From CAZXEU01 sp964639665 (GTDB lineage Bacteria > Bacteroidota > Rhodothermia > Rhodothermales > Bin80), in NCBI GenBank assembly GCA_964639665.1, contig CAZXEU010000121.1, forward strand, positions 62,001 to 126,000: a stretch of DNA of 64,000 bases. Reading direction: 5' to 3'. The notes under the pieces are model-generated. The model did no database searches. It saw only the letters and a list, made by a program, of their open reading frames with translations, and had not been told where the DNA came from. The position numbers were made by a program, and so were the translations under genes. This document shows, in pieces, positions 36,007 through 45,608 of this stretch. Numbering within the stretch: the first letter of the stretch is position 1; each line of letters begins with the position of its first letter.

Positions 36007-37557
36007 CTAGTGTCCGGGATTCTGCGTTACAACGCCTCCGGAGATATCGATTTCCAACTGCGGAATAGGATACACTAGGCGTTCCGGCGTCAGAGAGAAG
36101 CTGGTCGGGCCGCCATAATTGGAAATCCTCTGGAAGGTGCTTTGCTGCGCGTTCAATTGCGCGTTCATGATGGCGATCGTCTGCGCCTCGGGCAGCCGCA
36201 GTAGATCAAACCACCGGTGTGCCTCAAAGGCAAATTCCAATCTGCGCTCCTTCATCAGCTTCTCCATGAACGTGCCTGCCGTGCTCGCTTCGATATCCGG
36301 GAGCCCGGCTCGCCTTCGAACCTGGTTGATGAGGGAATACGATTCAGCCCCCTCTCCCACGGCCTCCGCCAGTGACAACAGCACATCGGCATACCGCAGC
36401 AAGACGAGATTCACGTCAGCGCCGTCCGACTCCGCACTCGTATCGATGAACTTGGTGATGTATCCGCCTGGTTCGCGGCCCGGGATGGTACCGAACGTAT
36501 ACGGAATTCTAAGATCGTTCGGGTCGTCGAAGGCATTGATCAAGTCCTGCGTGGCAAACGGAAAAAGGATCGCCCGTGTGGAGCCTCCGGCTACGATACC
36601 CAGGTCGTTGGCAACGCTCTGCGGAATAAAATGCTGCCGGAAGAGTCCGGTCTGATTCGCGGGGTTAAAGCTGACCTCGAAGATGGACTCTGCCGTATTG
36701 TTGTTGCCGGGGCCGTGTATCATACCATAGTCGCTGAGCAGAGAGTATTCGCCGAGCACCGGGCGCAGGGCGGAAACCGCCGCTCCCGCATTGTCGCGCT
36801 GCAATTCCACCTTCCCGAGCAATGTCAGGGCAGCAAAGCGGGTGGCCCTGCCTACTTCGTTGCCGGCACTGCCGTCGTAGGTTCCGGGAAGCGCCGCCGC
36901 GGCTTCCGTGAGATCCTGCACGATCTGATCGTAGACCTGGGCCGCCGTGGAACGCTCCACTACAGTTTGCTCAAAATCATCGGTTGGCGTGATTCTAAGC
37001 GGTACGCCTCCCCAGAGATTGACCATGTGGTAGTAGGTAAACGCTCGAACGAATTTGGCTTCGCCTACGATGCGCCCGATAAGGCCCGCGTTTCCCTCGG
37101 CCTCCGGGCCTCGAACGATTACCGTGTTGGCCAGATTAATGCAGTTGTACATGGAGGCCCAAGTGATATCCAGCAGCAGGTTTCCGGGCACCTCCGCAAA
37201 TATGTCCGTTGCCACACGCTCGGCCTGGTCCGTGTGGTCCAGGCCGGCATTGTCGGACCGTCCCTCCATAATGTTATAGATGGTCCCGCTCCCGTAAATT
37301 GATCTTTGCGCGCCGTACACGCCGGTCATCCCGATCAGGAGCTCCTGATCGGTAGAAAAGAACGATGGAGCATCGATCCTGTCGACCGGCTCCACGTCCA
37401 GGAAGCTGTCACACGATGGCCCGGCCAAGAGAGCCAGGAGCGCAATAGCCAAGGCCCTCAGGCCGCGTACTGGAAAGTGTTGCCGATCATGCTGCAGTGA
37501 GGTTGGACCTCCATGCGCGGGCCCCGACGGCACTCTCGCGTTATTCCACGATTTCAT
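36007..37557 (-). CDS. susD: SusD/RagB-family outer-membrane glycan-binding lipoprotein
   Basis: This is a 516-residue SusD homologue. It has a lipoprotein signal (LLALLAGPSC) followed by DSFLDVEPVDRI, a typical SusD start. The TPR-like helical parts are visible in AKFVRAFTYYHMVNLWGGVPL near residue 170, a near-universal SusD motif, and in MKERRLEFAFEAHRWFDLLR near residue 450, also typical. It captures oligosaccharides at the cell surface and forms a lid on the SusC barrel. It starts 19 bases after the stop of the SusC gene. The symbol is by family, not by starch specificity. Confidence 0.93.
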   Translation of the reverse strand: MKSWNNARVPSGPAHGGPTSLQHDRQHFPVRGLRALAIALLALLAGPSCDSFLDVEPVDRIDAPSFFSTDQELLIGMTGVYGAQRSIYGSGTIYNIMEGRSDNAGLDHTDQAERVATDIFAEVPGNLLLDITWASMYNCINLANTVIVRGPEAEGNAGLIGRIVGEAKFVRAFTYYHMVNLWGGVPLRITPTDDFEQTVVERSTAAQVYDQIVQDLTEAAAALPGTYDGSAGNEVGRATRFAALTLLGKVELQRDNAGAAVSALRPVLGEYSLLSDYGMIHGPGNNNTAESIFEVSFNPANQTGLFRQHFIPQSVANDLGIVAGGSTRAILFPFATQDLINAFDDPNDLRIPYTFGTIPGREPGGYITKFIDTSAESDGADVNLVLLRYADVLLSLAEAVGEGAESYSLINQVRRRAGLPDIEASTAGTFMEKLMKERRLEFAFEAHRWFDLLRLPEAQTIAIMNAQLNAQQSTFQRISNYGGPTSFSLTPERLVYPIPQLEIDISGGVVTQNPGH

Positions 37558-37576
37558 GGTCGCCTGGTTATAAGGG

Positions 37577-40500
37577 TTAATACGTTAAGTGGATGCCGGC
37601 CGTCCACACTCGCGGCAGTGGCAAGTGAGGAGGACTCGTCAATCCGATTTCCCTTCCGTCTCCTACACCGGGAATCCGGGATCCGCCGAAGAGGGAGGGG
37701 CCGCCCGCCGAATTCCGTCTACCTTCGGGATTGCCTCCAATGAAGCTTGTCCACATATGGACATTCTCCATAGACGTGTAGATTCTTCCACGGACGCCTC
37801 CGACGCCGAGTCCGCGAAGCAGACTTTGGGGCAGCGTGTAAGTCAACGTGACGTTGCGGAGTCGGAGAAAGTCTGTGTCCTGGATGCCAAGGCTCGAAAC
37901 GGCACCAATACCGGTATCGAATCCCGAGGCGCTGGGCGTCTTGCCGTCGCCGGGCTGACTTTCCGATATGTACCGGCCATCGTACCAGAATTTCTTGGAA
38001 AGATTGACCCGGCGGAAAGGCGCACCGATTTGGATTATGTAGAGATCCAGGACGGAGGCACCCGCCTGGCCGTTGAATCGAACACTGAGGTCGAAATTCT
38101 TGTACCGGACGTTGGTGTGGAATCCGTAGATATAGTCCAGATTCGTGCCTTCCAGATTCACGCCGTCCGGCCCCAGGAAGTTACTGATCGAACCGTCACC
38201 GTCGGCATCTCTGTAGACCATCGTGCCGGGCTGCGCACCTGGCTGCGCCGGATGCGAGTCCCCTTCCCGCACGATGCCCACGTGCTCAACGACGTGGATG
38301 TTCTGCAACTCACCTCCGACCGTGCGTCTTAGTGCACCGAAAAAGTTTCGGATCTCGTCATCCCCGCCCAAGTCCAGGATTTCCTGGTTGTTGTTGGTCA
38401 CGTTGCCGCCCACTGTCCAGCCGAAATCACGGGTGTCCAATACGGAAACGGTGGCTGCCAGCTCGATGCCGTCGTTGCGCATGCTTCCGATATTGGTAAG
38501 AAAGCCGCCGTAGCCGGACGAGGCTACGATATTGCGAGACAGGAGTAGACTGGTGGTCACATTGTTGTAGTAATCCAGCACCATGCTGTAGCGGCCGTCC
38601 ATGAGCGTCAGGTCGAGCCCGATGTCCAGCTGCTCCGACGTCTCCCAGGTCAGGCCAGGGTTGCCCGGGTCAGCGATGGCTACCCCGGTCAATTGCGTGG
38701 CCCCGAGCGCGTGATTGACTGGTCTTAGACTGGGTCGCGCAATGAAGTCCGGAATGGCGTTGCTGCCCGTGGAGCCGTACGACACACGCAATTTCGCGTC
38801 GTTGACAAAACCCAGCGCCTTGATGAATTCCTCCTCCGAGAGCCGCCACCCTAGTGCAAATGAGCCAAAGGTCTGGTAGCGATTATTGGCCCCGAATCTA
38901 GAGCTCCCGTCCCGCCGTACCGTGGCTGTCAGCAGGTACCTGTCCCTGAATGAATAGTTGAGCCGCCCGAGAGCAGAGGCGATGGCGTTTTCGCCGAAGC
39001 CGTTGCTGGATGTGAGGGTCTCCGAATCGCCAATCGACAAGATCCGCGCACCCGGAATCTGCAGTCCTGCCACATTCGAGGAAACGAATTCCAATCGGTC
39101 TTGCTGCAAGGTGAAGCCAGCCAGCACGTCGAAGAAGTGATCCCGTCCGACCTGCCTGCGGAAATTGACCGTGTTTTCGTTCAGCCACCCCCTTTGCCAC
39201 ACCTGCCCCACGTTCAGCGTACTTACCGCCGGAAAGCTGAATCGGGGGGTGCCGGGAGGAGCGTCATACAGCGTTTCATTCTTGTTGGACCCGATATTGG
39301 TGGACAAGATTGACTTGAGAATAATGCCGGCAACAGGCTCCACCTCCAGGCTTACGCCTCCCAGCATCCTGAACAGGTCGTGCGTGCGCTTGAAGCGCTC
39401 AATGGTCTGCAAGGGGTTGCCGATCGGGAAATTGCCCGGCACGTAGCTGCCGATGGCGTAAGATCCGTCGGGATTGTGGATGGGAATGATAGGGGGCAGC
39501 AGTATGGCCTGAGCCCACGCGGACCTCCAGTCGCTTCCATCCTCGCTGGGCGGACTGGACTTCAGGATCCTGGACACACTTGGTGCCACATTCAGCCCGA
39601 AGGTTATCCTGTCGTTGGGACGATAGTCCAGTTTGAGGCGAGCCCCGACCTTGTTATACCCCTCCTCAGGTATGACTCCGGCTTCTTCCGTATAGTTGCT
39701 TGAGAGCAGATAGGAGACTTTTTCGGTTCCTCCGTGCGCAGAGAGGGACCAGTTTTGAAACGGCGCCGATCGGTAGAGTTCATCCTGCCAGTCCGTATCT
39801 GTGGCGCCGTCCCACACGCTCGAAATCCAGTCTGGTGTCACGCCGCCGTTTTTTTCCGTATGAAATTGCACGTATTCCGCGGCATTGAGCATTTCGAAAC
39901 GCGAGCTAGTCGGGATACTCGACACGCCCGTGTTCATGTCAAAGTTGATTTGCGCCGTTCCGATGCGGCCCGACTTCGTGGTAACAATGATGACGCCATT
40001 GGCCCCTCGAGAACCGTAGATGGCCGTTGCAGACGCATCCTTCAGCACGTCGATCGATTCGATATCCGCGGGATTGAGCATCTGGGCATTCCGCTGGTCA
40101 GTCGGAAACCCGTCGATTACCCACAAGGGCTCGTAGCCCGCCGAGAGGGTTCCGATGGCGCGGATCGAGATCTGAGCCAGATCACCCGGATTGGCACTCC
40201 GGTCGGCCACGTTGAGGCCGGGTACAAGGCCTTGCAGGGCCTTCTCTACCGACGCGACGGGACGGGACTCAAAATCCGTAGCCGAAATAGAGACTATTGA
40301 CCCGGTGACGTCCCTGCGCAGCTGCGTGCCATAACCCGTGACGACAACCTCCTCGAGCCTCGCCACATCTTCCTCCATGACTACATCAATGGTGGTCCGT
40401 CCGTCTATGGCCACATCCTGCGTGACGAAGCCGATAAACGAGAATACCAGCGTGGTCGCGTCGTCGGGTACGGTAATCACATACTCTCCATCTATGTTGG

Positions 40501-40711
40501 TAGCCGTCCCGATATTGGTTTCCGCAAGGCGCACAGTCGCACCGCTCAGGGGATCTCCGTCGGTGTCTGTCACCGTGCCCGAAATGGTCACATCCGGGCT
40601 CGGCGCCAACGAGTCCCGCGACTCGCCGTAGGCCGGCGGCATTGCCAGGCCGATGCACAGCACGAGGAGAGCCGGCAGTCCGGATATCTTGCAGTGGCGT
40701 TCAGCATCCAT
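37577..40711 (-). CDS. susC: SusC/RagA-family TonB-linked outer-membrane transporter
   Basis: This is a 1044-residue TonB-dependent transporter. After the signal peptide come a carboxypeptidase-like domain (VTISGTVTDTDGDPLSGATV), the EEVVVTGYGTQ box before the plug (SusC signature), and the plug motifs LWVIDGFP and IDVLKDASATAIYGSRGANGVI near residues 200-230. The rest is the beta barrel, ending in an aromatic-poor HLTY. It imports glycan fragments with its SusD partner 19 bases downstream. The start has a GGAG site. Upstream are a variant of the locus operator at 40813 and another palindrome at 40837. Confidence 0.95.
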   Translation of the reverse strand: MDAERHCKISGLPALLVLCIGLAMPPAYGESRDSLAPSPDVTISGTVTDTDGDPLSGATVRLAETNIGTATNIDGEYVITVPDDATTLVFSFIGFVTQDVAIDGRTTIDVVMEEDVARLEEVVVTGYGTQLRRDVTGSIVSISATDFESRPVASVEKALQGLVPGLNVADRSANPGDLAQISIRAIGTLSAGYEPLWVIDGFPTDQRNAQMLNPADIESIDVLKDASATAIYGSRGANGVIIVTTKSGRIGTAQINFDMNTGVSSIPTSSRFEMLNAAEYVQFHTEKNGGVTPDWISSVWDGATDTDWQDELYRSAPFQNWSLSAHGGTEKVSYLLSSNYTEEAGVIPEEGYNKVGARLKLDYRPNDRITFGLNVAPSVSRILKSSPPSEDGSDWRSAWAQAILLPPIIPIHNPDGSYAIGSYVPGNFPIGNPLQTIERFKRTHDLFRMLGGVSLEVEPVAGIILKSILSTNIGSNKNETLYDAPPGTPRFSFPAVSTLNVGQVWQRGWLNENTVNFRRQVGRDHFFDVLAGFTLQQDRLEFVSSNVAGLQIPGARILSIGDSETLTSSNGFGENAIASALGRLNYSFRDRYLLTATVRRDGSSRFGANNRYQTFGSFALGWRLSEEEFIKALGFVNDAKLRVSYGSTGSNAIPDFIARPSLRPVNHALGATQLTGVAIADPGNPGLTWETSEQLDIGLDLTLMDGRYSMVLDYYNNVTTSLLLSRNIVASSGYGGFLTNIGSMRNDGIELAATVSVLDTRDFGWTVGGNVTNNNQEILDLGGDDEIRNFFGALRRTVGGELQNIHVVEHVGIVREGDSHPAQPGAQPGTMVYRDADGDGSISNFLGPDGVNLEGTNLDYIYGFHTNVRYKNFDLSVRFNGQAGASVLDLYIIQIGAPFRRVNLSKKFWYDGRYISESQPGDGKTPSASGFDTGIGAVSSLGIQDTDFLRLRNVTLTYTLPQSLLRGLGVGGVRGRIYTSMENVHMWTSFIGGNPEGRRNSAGGPSLFGGSRIPGVGDGREIGLTSPPHLPLPRVWTAGIHLTY

Positions 40712-40812
40712 ATCTACATCTCCGTGTATCTGGATTGGTTCGTACCCGATTCGGGCGATTGGCAGATGGGGCCGTCATCATGGCGCATGCACTACCATCA
40801 ACGTTGCACCCT

Positions 40813-40828
40813 TTGTTAACGATAACAT
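40813..40828. promoter_or_regulatory. Variant operator upstream of the SusC gene
   Basis: TTGTTAACGATAACAT keeps the outer half-sites TGTTA and TAACA with the same 4-base spacing as the perfect palindromes at 32010 and 60165, matching them at 12 of 16 positions. It lies 102 bp upstream of the SusC start. A weaker site for the same LacI-type regulator is the simplest reading. Confidence 0.6.
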
Positions 40829-40836
40829 TCTATCTT

Positions 40837-40850
40837 GACTTGCGCAAGTC
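40837..40850. promoter_or_regulatory. Second perfect palindrome in the SusC promoter region
   Basis: GACTTGCGCAAGTC is a perfect 14-bp inverted repeat with a central CG, eight bases from the variant operator. It could bind another regulator or a second LacI-type protein. I found no second copy elsewhere in the window by eye. Confidence 0.45.
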
Positions 40851-41400
40851 TTTCGCATATCAATGCAAAAAAATGGAGACACACGTTGGCGACGCGCAGC
40901 GGCCAAACGGATTTCAGTGGGCTTGAGCGGTTCTCCTCGGAGCGGATTTGGTGGTGTGCCTCATTGGATAACGGAGCCGCCACGCTGACCCGGGGCAGGA
41001 ATGGCAGCACCCGGTCCAGGATCGAATACCATCGCGAAAACGGAGGATGCTGCCCTTCTTGGACCGCGGATCCTGAATGGCAGGCATGACAACAGAGTGT
41101 CGATGGCTGGACCACAGGCCAACGACGGAGCCCTTTGGGCTCTTGGGCCTTCGAGCAGGCATGAGTTTTTGAAGGCAGATTGCTCCTGCATCCGCAACCG
41201 GACGATGCAGATCTATTCACTTCAGGCCCGTTCCAGCCGCCCGCAGGGCTCCCGGCTGCGGTGCCCGGGCGCGGTCCACGTCAGGTAGGATGCCGCCACC
41301 TGGCCAACTCTGCGCCGGAGGCCAACCGCAATTTCAGGTACTCGCCGACCTTGCCCCTCAAGACTGGCGCATCACCCAGACCACAGGGCGCCGCCGCGCA

Positions 41401-42645
41401 CTAGTTGTCAAGCGCAGACGCAATTTCCTCCAGCGACTTGCCCAGCGTCGCTAGCGCTATTTGGTCCAACGCTTCCGCCGGTCCCTGCAGGTGGATGGTC
41501 CTGTGCAAGTGCATGTACGAATGGCCGGGCGCGAGCGCCATTGCGGGCGACGATGTTTCAAGTTCGTAGGACGGGCCCAGGGGCGGCACGCCGGGCGCCG
41601 GCGGACCATCGTTGTAGCTGTTGATCACATCGCCCGAGAAGGGATCATCCTGCAATTCCCACATGGAATTGACATAATCTGTGGCTTCTTCCGGCAAGTT
41701 GAACTGAACCAGGGTCAGAACGCCGCTGGCGCTGTCGAAGCTGCCAAAAGTGGGTACACTTCGCGCCTTCGACATTCCGATCTTGCTGCGGTATTCACCA
41801 TCTCCGCTGAAGTACACTACATCCTCGTCCATTGCGAGCCTGTCAGCAGGCACTTCGCCGAAATAGGCCGCATTCACAATGGGCCCCAGTGCCTCCTCGC
41901 TGCCTGGCCGATAGGGAATCACCACGGTTGTCGACGGCGAGGGATTGTACATCCCCAGAATCCAGATCGAAAGCAGACCCCCCTCTTTCGTCCAGGCTTC
42001 GCTTCCCGTGTTTGTAACCGTATTTGCTGTTTCGAACGCAACGGCGTCTACCGCAGGGGCAACCTCCAGACCCATGTGCTGCGCAATGGTTGGCCTGTCA
42101 AGCAGCCGCACTTCACGGTCAACGCGCAAATCAAATTGAGTACCCGAGTAGTTCGTCAGCTGTATGTCCTTCTCGAAGGAAACCCGGTCCGGCTCCTGTT
42201 CCACTACGGAATAGGGGTCCCAGTCAATGGCAGCCGGAACGTACCAGTGGTCTAGATCAAACGGATCTCCCGCCTTGAAATAGATGGAGAATTGCCCACC
42301 TTCCGGTCCCAGCCAGAAGCGATCTTCGCCGCCAAACACATTGATGTGCTCTTGCCGCTCTCCGGAAGCGATGATCTCGCGGTTGATCCAGCCGAAGCTT
42401 GGCCCGTCGTCGCCTGATGCCGTACTTGTCAGCACACGTCCCTGCATCGCCGGGCTTACCGCGACTTTCGCAAGTCCGGCCGAGTCCGAGAGCATCACCA
42501 GATCCGTGTGAGCAGCCAAAAATGCTGCGTCGTCTCCAAAGGTAGACATGCCGACATCCGGGTTGTCTGGCATCACATTCTCAGATTGGTCGCAGGCCCA
42601 AAGGAGGACCAGCAGCAGCAGGGTGAGTATGTAGCGGTAGCGCAT
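41401..42645 (-). CDS. DUF6786-like secreted lipoprotein
   Basis: This is a 414-residue protein with a lipoprotein signal (LTLLLLVLLWAC). ATG 42645 has a GGAGG site six bases upstream; the frame extends to 42765. The mature part is beta-rich, with PAMQGRVLTSTASGDDGPSFGWINRE near residue 65, EDRFWLGPEGGQFSIYF near residue 105 and PYRPGSEEALGP near residue 255. This resembles the DUF6786 family, whose beta-sandwich is thought to be related to aldose epimerases. It may act on or bind a sugar in the periplasm. It is the last gene of the long TonB/sulfatase block, 168 bp after the ~900-residue protein gene. Confidence 0.72.
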   Translation of the reverse strand: MRYRYILTLLLLVLLWACDQSENVMPDNPDVGMSTFGDDAAFLAAHTDLVMLSDSAGLAKVAVSPAMQGRVLTSTASGDDGPSFGWINREIIASGERQEHINVFGGEDRFWLGPEGGQFSIYFKAGDPFDLDHWYVPAAIDWDPYSVVEQEPDRVSFEKDIQLTNYSGTQFDLRVDREVRLLDRPTIAQHMGLEVAPAVDAVAFETANTVTNTGSEAWTKEGGLLSIWILGMYNPSPSTTVVIPYRPGSEEALGPIVNAAYFGEVPADRLAMDEDVVYFSGDGEYRSKIGMSKARSVPTFGSFDSASGVLTLVQFNLPEEATDYVNSMWELQDDPFSGDVINSYNDGPPAPGVPPLGPSYELETSSPAMALAPGHSYMHLHRTIHLQGPAEALDQIALATLGKSLEEIASALDN

Positions 42646-42813
42646 GGCTTCCTCCATCGATTTCATATTCGAAAATAGCACAGATCTCAAACTCTGCAGA
42701 TTCCGGCAAACACTCCTGTACGTGACAGCCACGGACAGAGCCTCCGCGGCCTGCGGGGAATCCACCCGTGCAATCGGGATGATCGTGGCGCCGGGGAGAC
42801 AGCGACAGGAGCT

Positions 42814-45531
42814 TCATGGCCGGATCGTGATCGGGAAGGCCGCCAGCTGGGCCCTTGTCAGAGCAACGGGAGCCTCATTTCCGATTACGAGGTTGAATGA
42901 ACCCTCGTCCGGCAGCCCGTCAACCCGTAGAAGCGCACTGTAAGAGGCGTCGTGAGGCACGGGCAGGGCGGCAAGCAGCCGGGAGAGCTGAATGCGCAGC
43001 GTACGGCCTTCCAGCGCGTACCCGGCGACAGCCAATCCGTCCACGCCCACGGCCAGGTCCCGCTCGACATCCACATGAATGCCTCCCAGCTGCCGCAGCA
43101 CATCAGCCGCAGCTACAAGTCCTCCCACCTCGGCCCAACTCGGGCCGGAGCGAAGCGGAGTCTGAGGGAATCCTTCATGGTCAATATTCTCCGGACCCAG
43201 CCCCAGCGGGAACGTGGGAGCGTTGTAGATGCCGTTTTCGACGTGCCGGGGATGCGTGACAAGCGCCAGCGAGGATCGGGCCGCCGCTACACCTCGCTCC
43301 ATGAGATCCTGGCGTCCGGTCAATAGGCCCAGTTGCACCAGGATGCCGGCGAACCGGTGGTCCCGCTGATCAAGCCATTCCGCGTCACCAATCTGCGAGG
43401 TAAAGCCGCCAAAGGGGTAGGCCGTTATTATGAAATGAGGCGCCCAGACGGCCTGCATTAGACTGGCATAGTCCGCCACCTCCTCGGCTGCCTCCAGATA
43501 CCGGCGCTCACCTGTGGTTTCGTACATTGAAACAAACCCCTGGAGCGCCCAGGACATGGACATGGCGTTTCGCGGCGGCTGCCCGGTCCGCGTGTCAAAG
43601 AACGTCTCCGGCTTGACCGCGCACGAATAGAGCGCCTCGAAGTCAATCCAGCGGTGTGTGGGCAGGACTTCGTCCAGCAAGAACTCTGCGGCTCGCACGG
43701 CAGCCTGCCTGAAGCGGTCCTCACCCGTGGCGCGAAACAGTTCGCTCAAGACCCAGGCGTGTGCGCCGCCGTCCGCATTCCACCGCATGCTCAGACGCGG
43801 CTCGAGGTTCTCGTCAAACCACGCGGGCACGCTCCCGTCGGGCGCCATACGCTCAATCAGGAAGTCGCCGAATCGCCTGACATACGCGACAATGCGCGGA
43901 TCCTGGTCATACAGCCGATGCACCTGCATGAGATAGCCCGCCGTCACGCTTGCCGAGGCGGTCTGGTAGTCGCCGTCTTCCCAGTTCCAATACGTCCGCG
44001 TCTCGTCCGGATCGTACTCCGGCCCGGGAAATCTCCACATGCTGCGTTTCCAATGACGCTCCTGGAGGTCGTAAAGCGAGGGGAAGAGTCCATCGGCTTG
44101 CGGCGCCGACAGTGTCAGGTTCACAATCCGCCGCGCCTTGTCGACAAGCGAGTCGTCGCCCAGCTGGCGTCCCCAGAAATAAAGTCCCGTCGCGTCCGCC
44201 ACGTTGTTCCACCACGCCGTGTTGTAAGCCAAGTGAAACCACTGGGGCGCCGTAAGGCGCAATGCCCCCATCGGCTCGCCTCCTTCTTCCCACTGCTGCC
44301 ACGTTTCCCAGGCTGCCGGACCGGCGGGATCCCGGTGTACCATTTCCGGCATGCCCCCCGGATGCTCAACGGTGTAGCCCTTGTATTCGAATGAGGCGGG
44401 GTATAGTATCCTGGCATAGTCGGCAAATGGCATGGCCTGCGGACGCGGCTGCCGGACATAGTGTCTTCCGTAGCGCTCCCAAAGGAAGGCTGCCGTCTGC
44501 CGGTAACCCCATGTGGGCACCGCATCGGCGCCCAAAAGAAGGTCCATTCCGTACTGTACAACATTGTCGGAAAGCGTACGGACCAGCGTACCTCCTGCGT
44601 TCTCGTGGCGCCAGTAGACGTGCTGCTCTGCGATGACATCCATCATGCCATAGGCCAAAAGCGGAGCACTGGTCATGCCGGAGGACAGCTCCAGGTCCAG
44701 CACAGCCGGCAGGGATATCCGTGACGAGTCAATGGGAACTCCGAATATCCAGCGGTGCTTCTGCGGCCGGGCGCCCTCTGCATACACAACCTTGTCGTTA
44801 ATCTGGTCAAGATCCGGCACTACTGCGGCATAGACCGAATCCGTCTGCACGATGGCGGCGGGAGAAAAGAATACCCGGTCTGCTACCACATCGCCGGGCG
44901 AGCGCTTGTATGCCGGGAGGTGGCTGAAATCCGGCGTGCCAGACTCGGAGAATTCGAACGGGGACAGCAGGTACTCAAGGCGCGGCGGATCACCTCGCAG
45001 CTCGCCCTGCACGTCTATGTGCACGGAGCGCTCGCCGGCGCGCAGCACAATAGTCTGCGAAACGTGCGCAATTTCGGTCTCGCCGGACAGCACGACCCGG
45101 GCTTCGTCGGGCCCTCGCGTGATTACTACCAGCTTGGTCAGCACTTCCGGCACGATGATTCGATACGGCTCTGCTACGCGCAGTGCACGCCCGTGCTCAT
45201 TGGAGCGGTCAAGATATAGCTCTGTCGTATTGGTGGGCCGGGGACTCGGCGGGTGAAATGCCCTCGCGACCGGCACCCACTGCCCGTTTCTTGCCGCAAG
45301 AAAGGCTTGCCTAATCCCCTCGGAGCCCGGCTCGAGAACGACCTTTACGAACTCATTCGCCATCTCGACCCTCCCGTCCGCCTCCACCACCGCTACCTGT
45401 CCCGCAGCCTGTCCGGCCACAGTCATGCAAACGGCACTGCACAGGCTAAGGCGCAGCAGGATAATCGCCGTGCGTCCCGGTACGTGATCTGCTACCCGAC
45501 GCGACACTCTCTTGCACTTGGTTTCATACAT
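42814..45531 (-). CDS. Exported ~900-residue protein with six-hairpin glycosidase-like part, paralogue A
   Basis: This is a 905-residue exported protein of a family I cannot name. ATG 45531 has an AGGAG site, and a long signal peptide ends near VAGQAAGQ. The first about 330 residues are beta-rich (VEMANEFVKVVLEP, then LYLDRSNEHGRAL). The middle and C-terminal part is helical, with repeated W/Y-rich hairpins such as HLAYNTAWWNNVADATGLYFWG, NWEDGDYQTASASVTAGYLMQ and NADGGAHAWVLSELFRATGEDRF, as in (alpha/alpha)6 enzymes. A short beta domain closes it. The paralogue at 51121 shares whole blocks, including a run of 35 identical residues. Carboxylates conserved in both and lying in the hairpins are candidates for catalysis. 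The place among sulfatases suggests a polysaccharide-degrading enzyme. Confidence 0.75.
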   Translation of the reverse strand: MYETKCKRVSRRVADHVPGRTAIILLRLSLCSAVCMTVAGQAAGQVAVVEADGRVEMANEFVKVVLEPGSEGIRQAFLAARNGQWVPVARAFHPPSPRPTNTTELYLDRSNEHGRALRVAEPYRIIVPEVLTKLVVITRGPDEARVVLSGETEIAHVSQTIVLRAGERSVHIDVQGELRGDPPRLEYLLSPFEFSESGTPDFSHLPAYKRSPGDVVADRVFFSPAAIVQTDSVYAAVVPDLDQINDKVVYAEGARPQKHRWIFGVPIDSSRISLPAVLDLELSSGMTSAPLLAYGMMDVIAEQHVYWRHENAGGTLVRTLSDNVVQYGMDLLLGADAVPTWGYRQTAAFLWERYGRHYVRQPRPQAMPFADYARILYPASFEYKGYTVEHPGGMPEMVHRDPAGPAAWETWQQWEEGGEPMGALRLTAPQWFHLAYNTAWWNNVADATGLYFWGRQLGDDSLVDKARRIVNLTLSAPQADGLFPSLYDLQERHWKRSMWRFPGPEYDPDETRTYWNWEDGDYQTASASVTAGYLMQVHRLYDQDPRIVAYVRRFGDFLIERMAPDGSVPAWFDENLEPRLSMRWNADGGAHAWVLSELFRATGEDRFRQAAVRAAEFLLDEVLPTHRWIDFEALYSCAVKPETFFDTRTGQPPRNAMSMSWALQGFVSMYETTGERRYLEAAEEVADYASLMQAVWAPHFIITAYPFGGFTSQIGDAEWLDQRDHRFAGILVQLGLLTGRQDLMERGVAAARSSLALVTHPRHVENGIYNAPTFPLGLGPENIDHEGFPQTPLRSGPSWAEVGGLVAAADVLRQLGGIHVDVERDLAVGVDGLAVAGYALEGRTLRIQLSRLLAALPVPHDASYSALLRVDGLPDEGSFNLVIGNEAPVALTRAQLAAFPITIRP

Positions 45532-45608
45532 CGAACCGCTCCTGTTCTTTCTGGTCAATTCCGGTTGCTCATACTGCCTACCCGGCAAGCTTCCGCCCTG
45601 GCCGCGCG

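Larger units (their letters stand above)
40712..41400. other. 689-bp intergenic region upstream of the SusC gene
   Basis: This is the largest gap in the window. The part next to the SusC gene holds the regulatory elements listed at 40813 and 40837, in an AT-richer stretch of about 80 bp. The remaining part (about 40870-41400) has open frames on both strands with no motif or ribosome site, and I regard it as non-coding. The stop of the DUF6786-like gene at 41401 lies at its far end; no clear terminator hairpin with a T run is seen. Confidence 0.55.

Noticed and set aside
40816..41220. 134-residue minus-strand frame in the SusC upstream region
   Set aside because: It runs through the palindromes of the promoter region, has no ribosome site and an irregular, Cys/Ser/Pro-rich composition.
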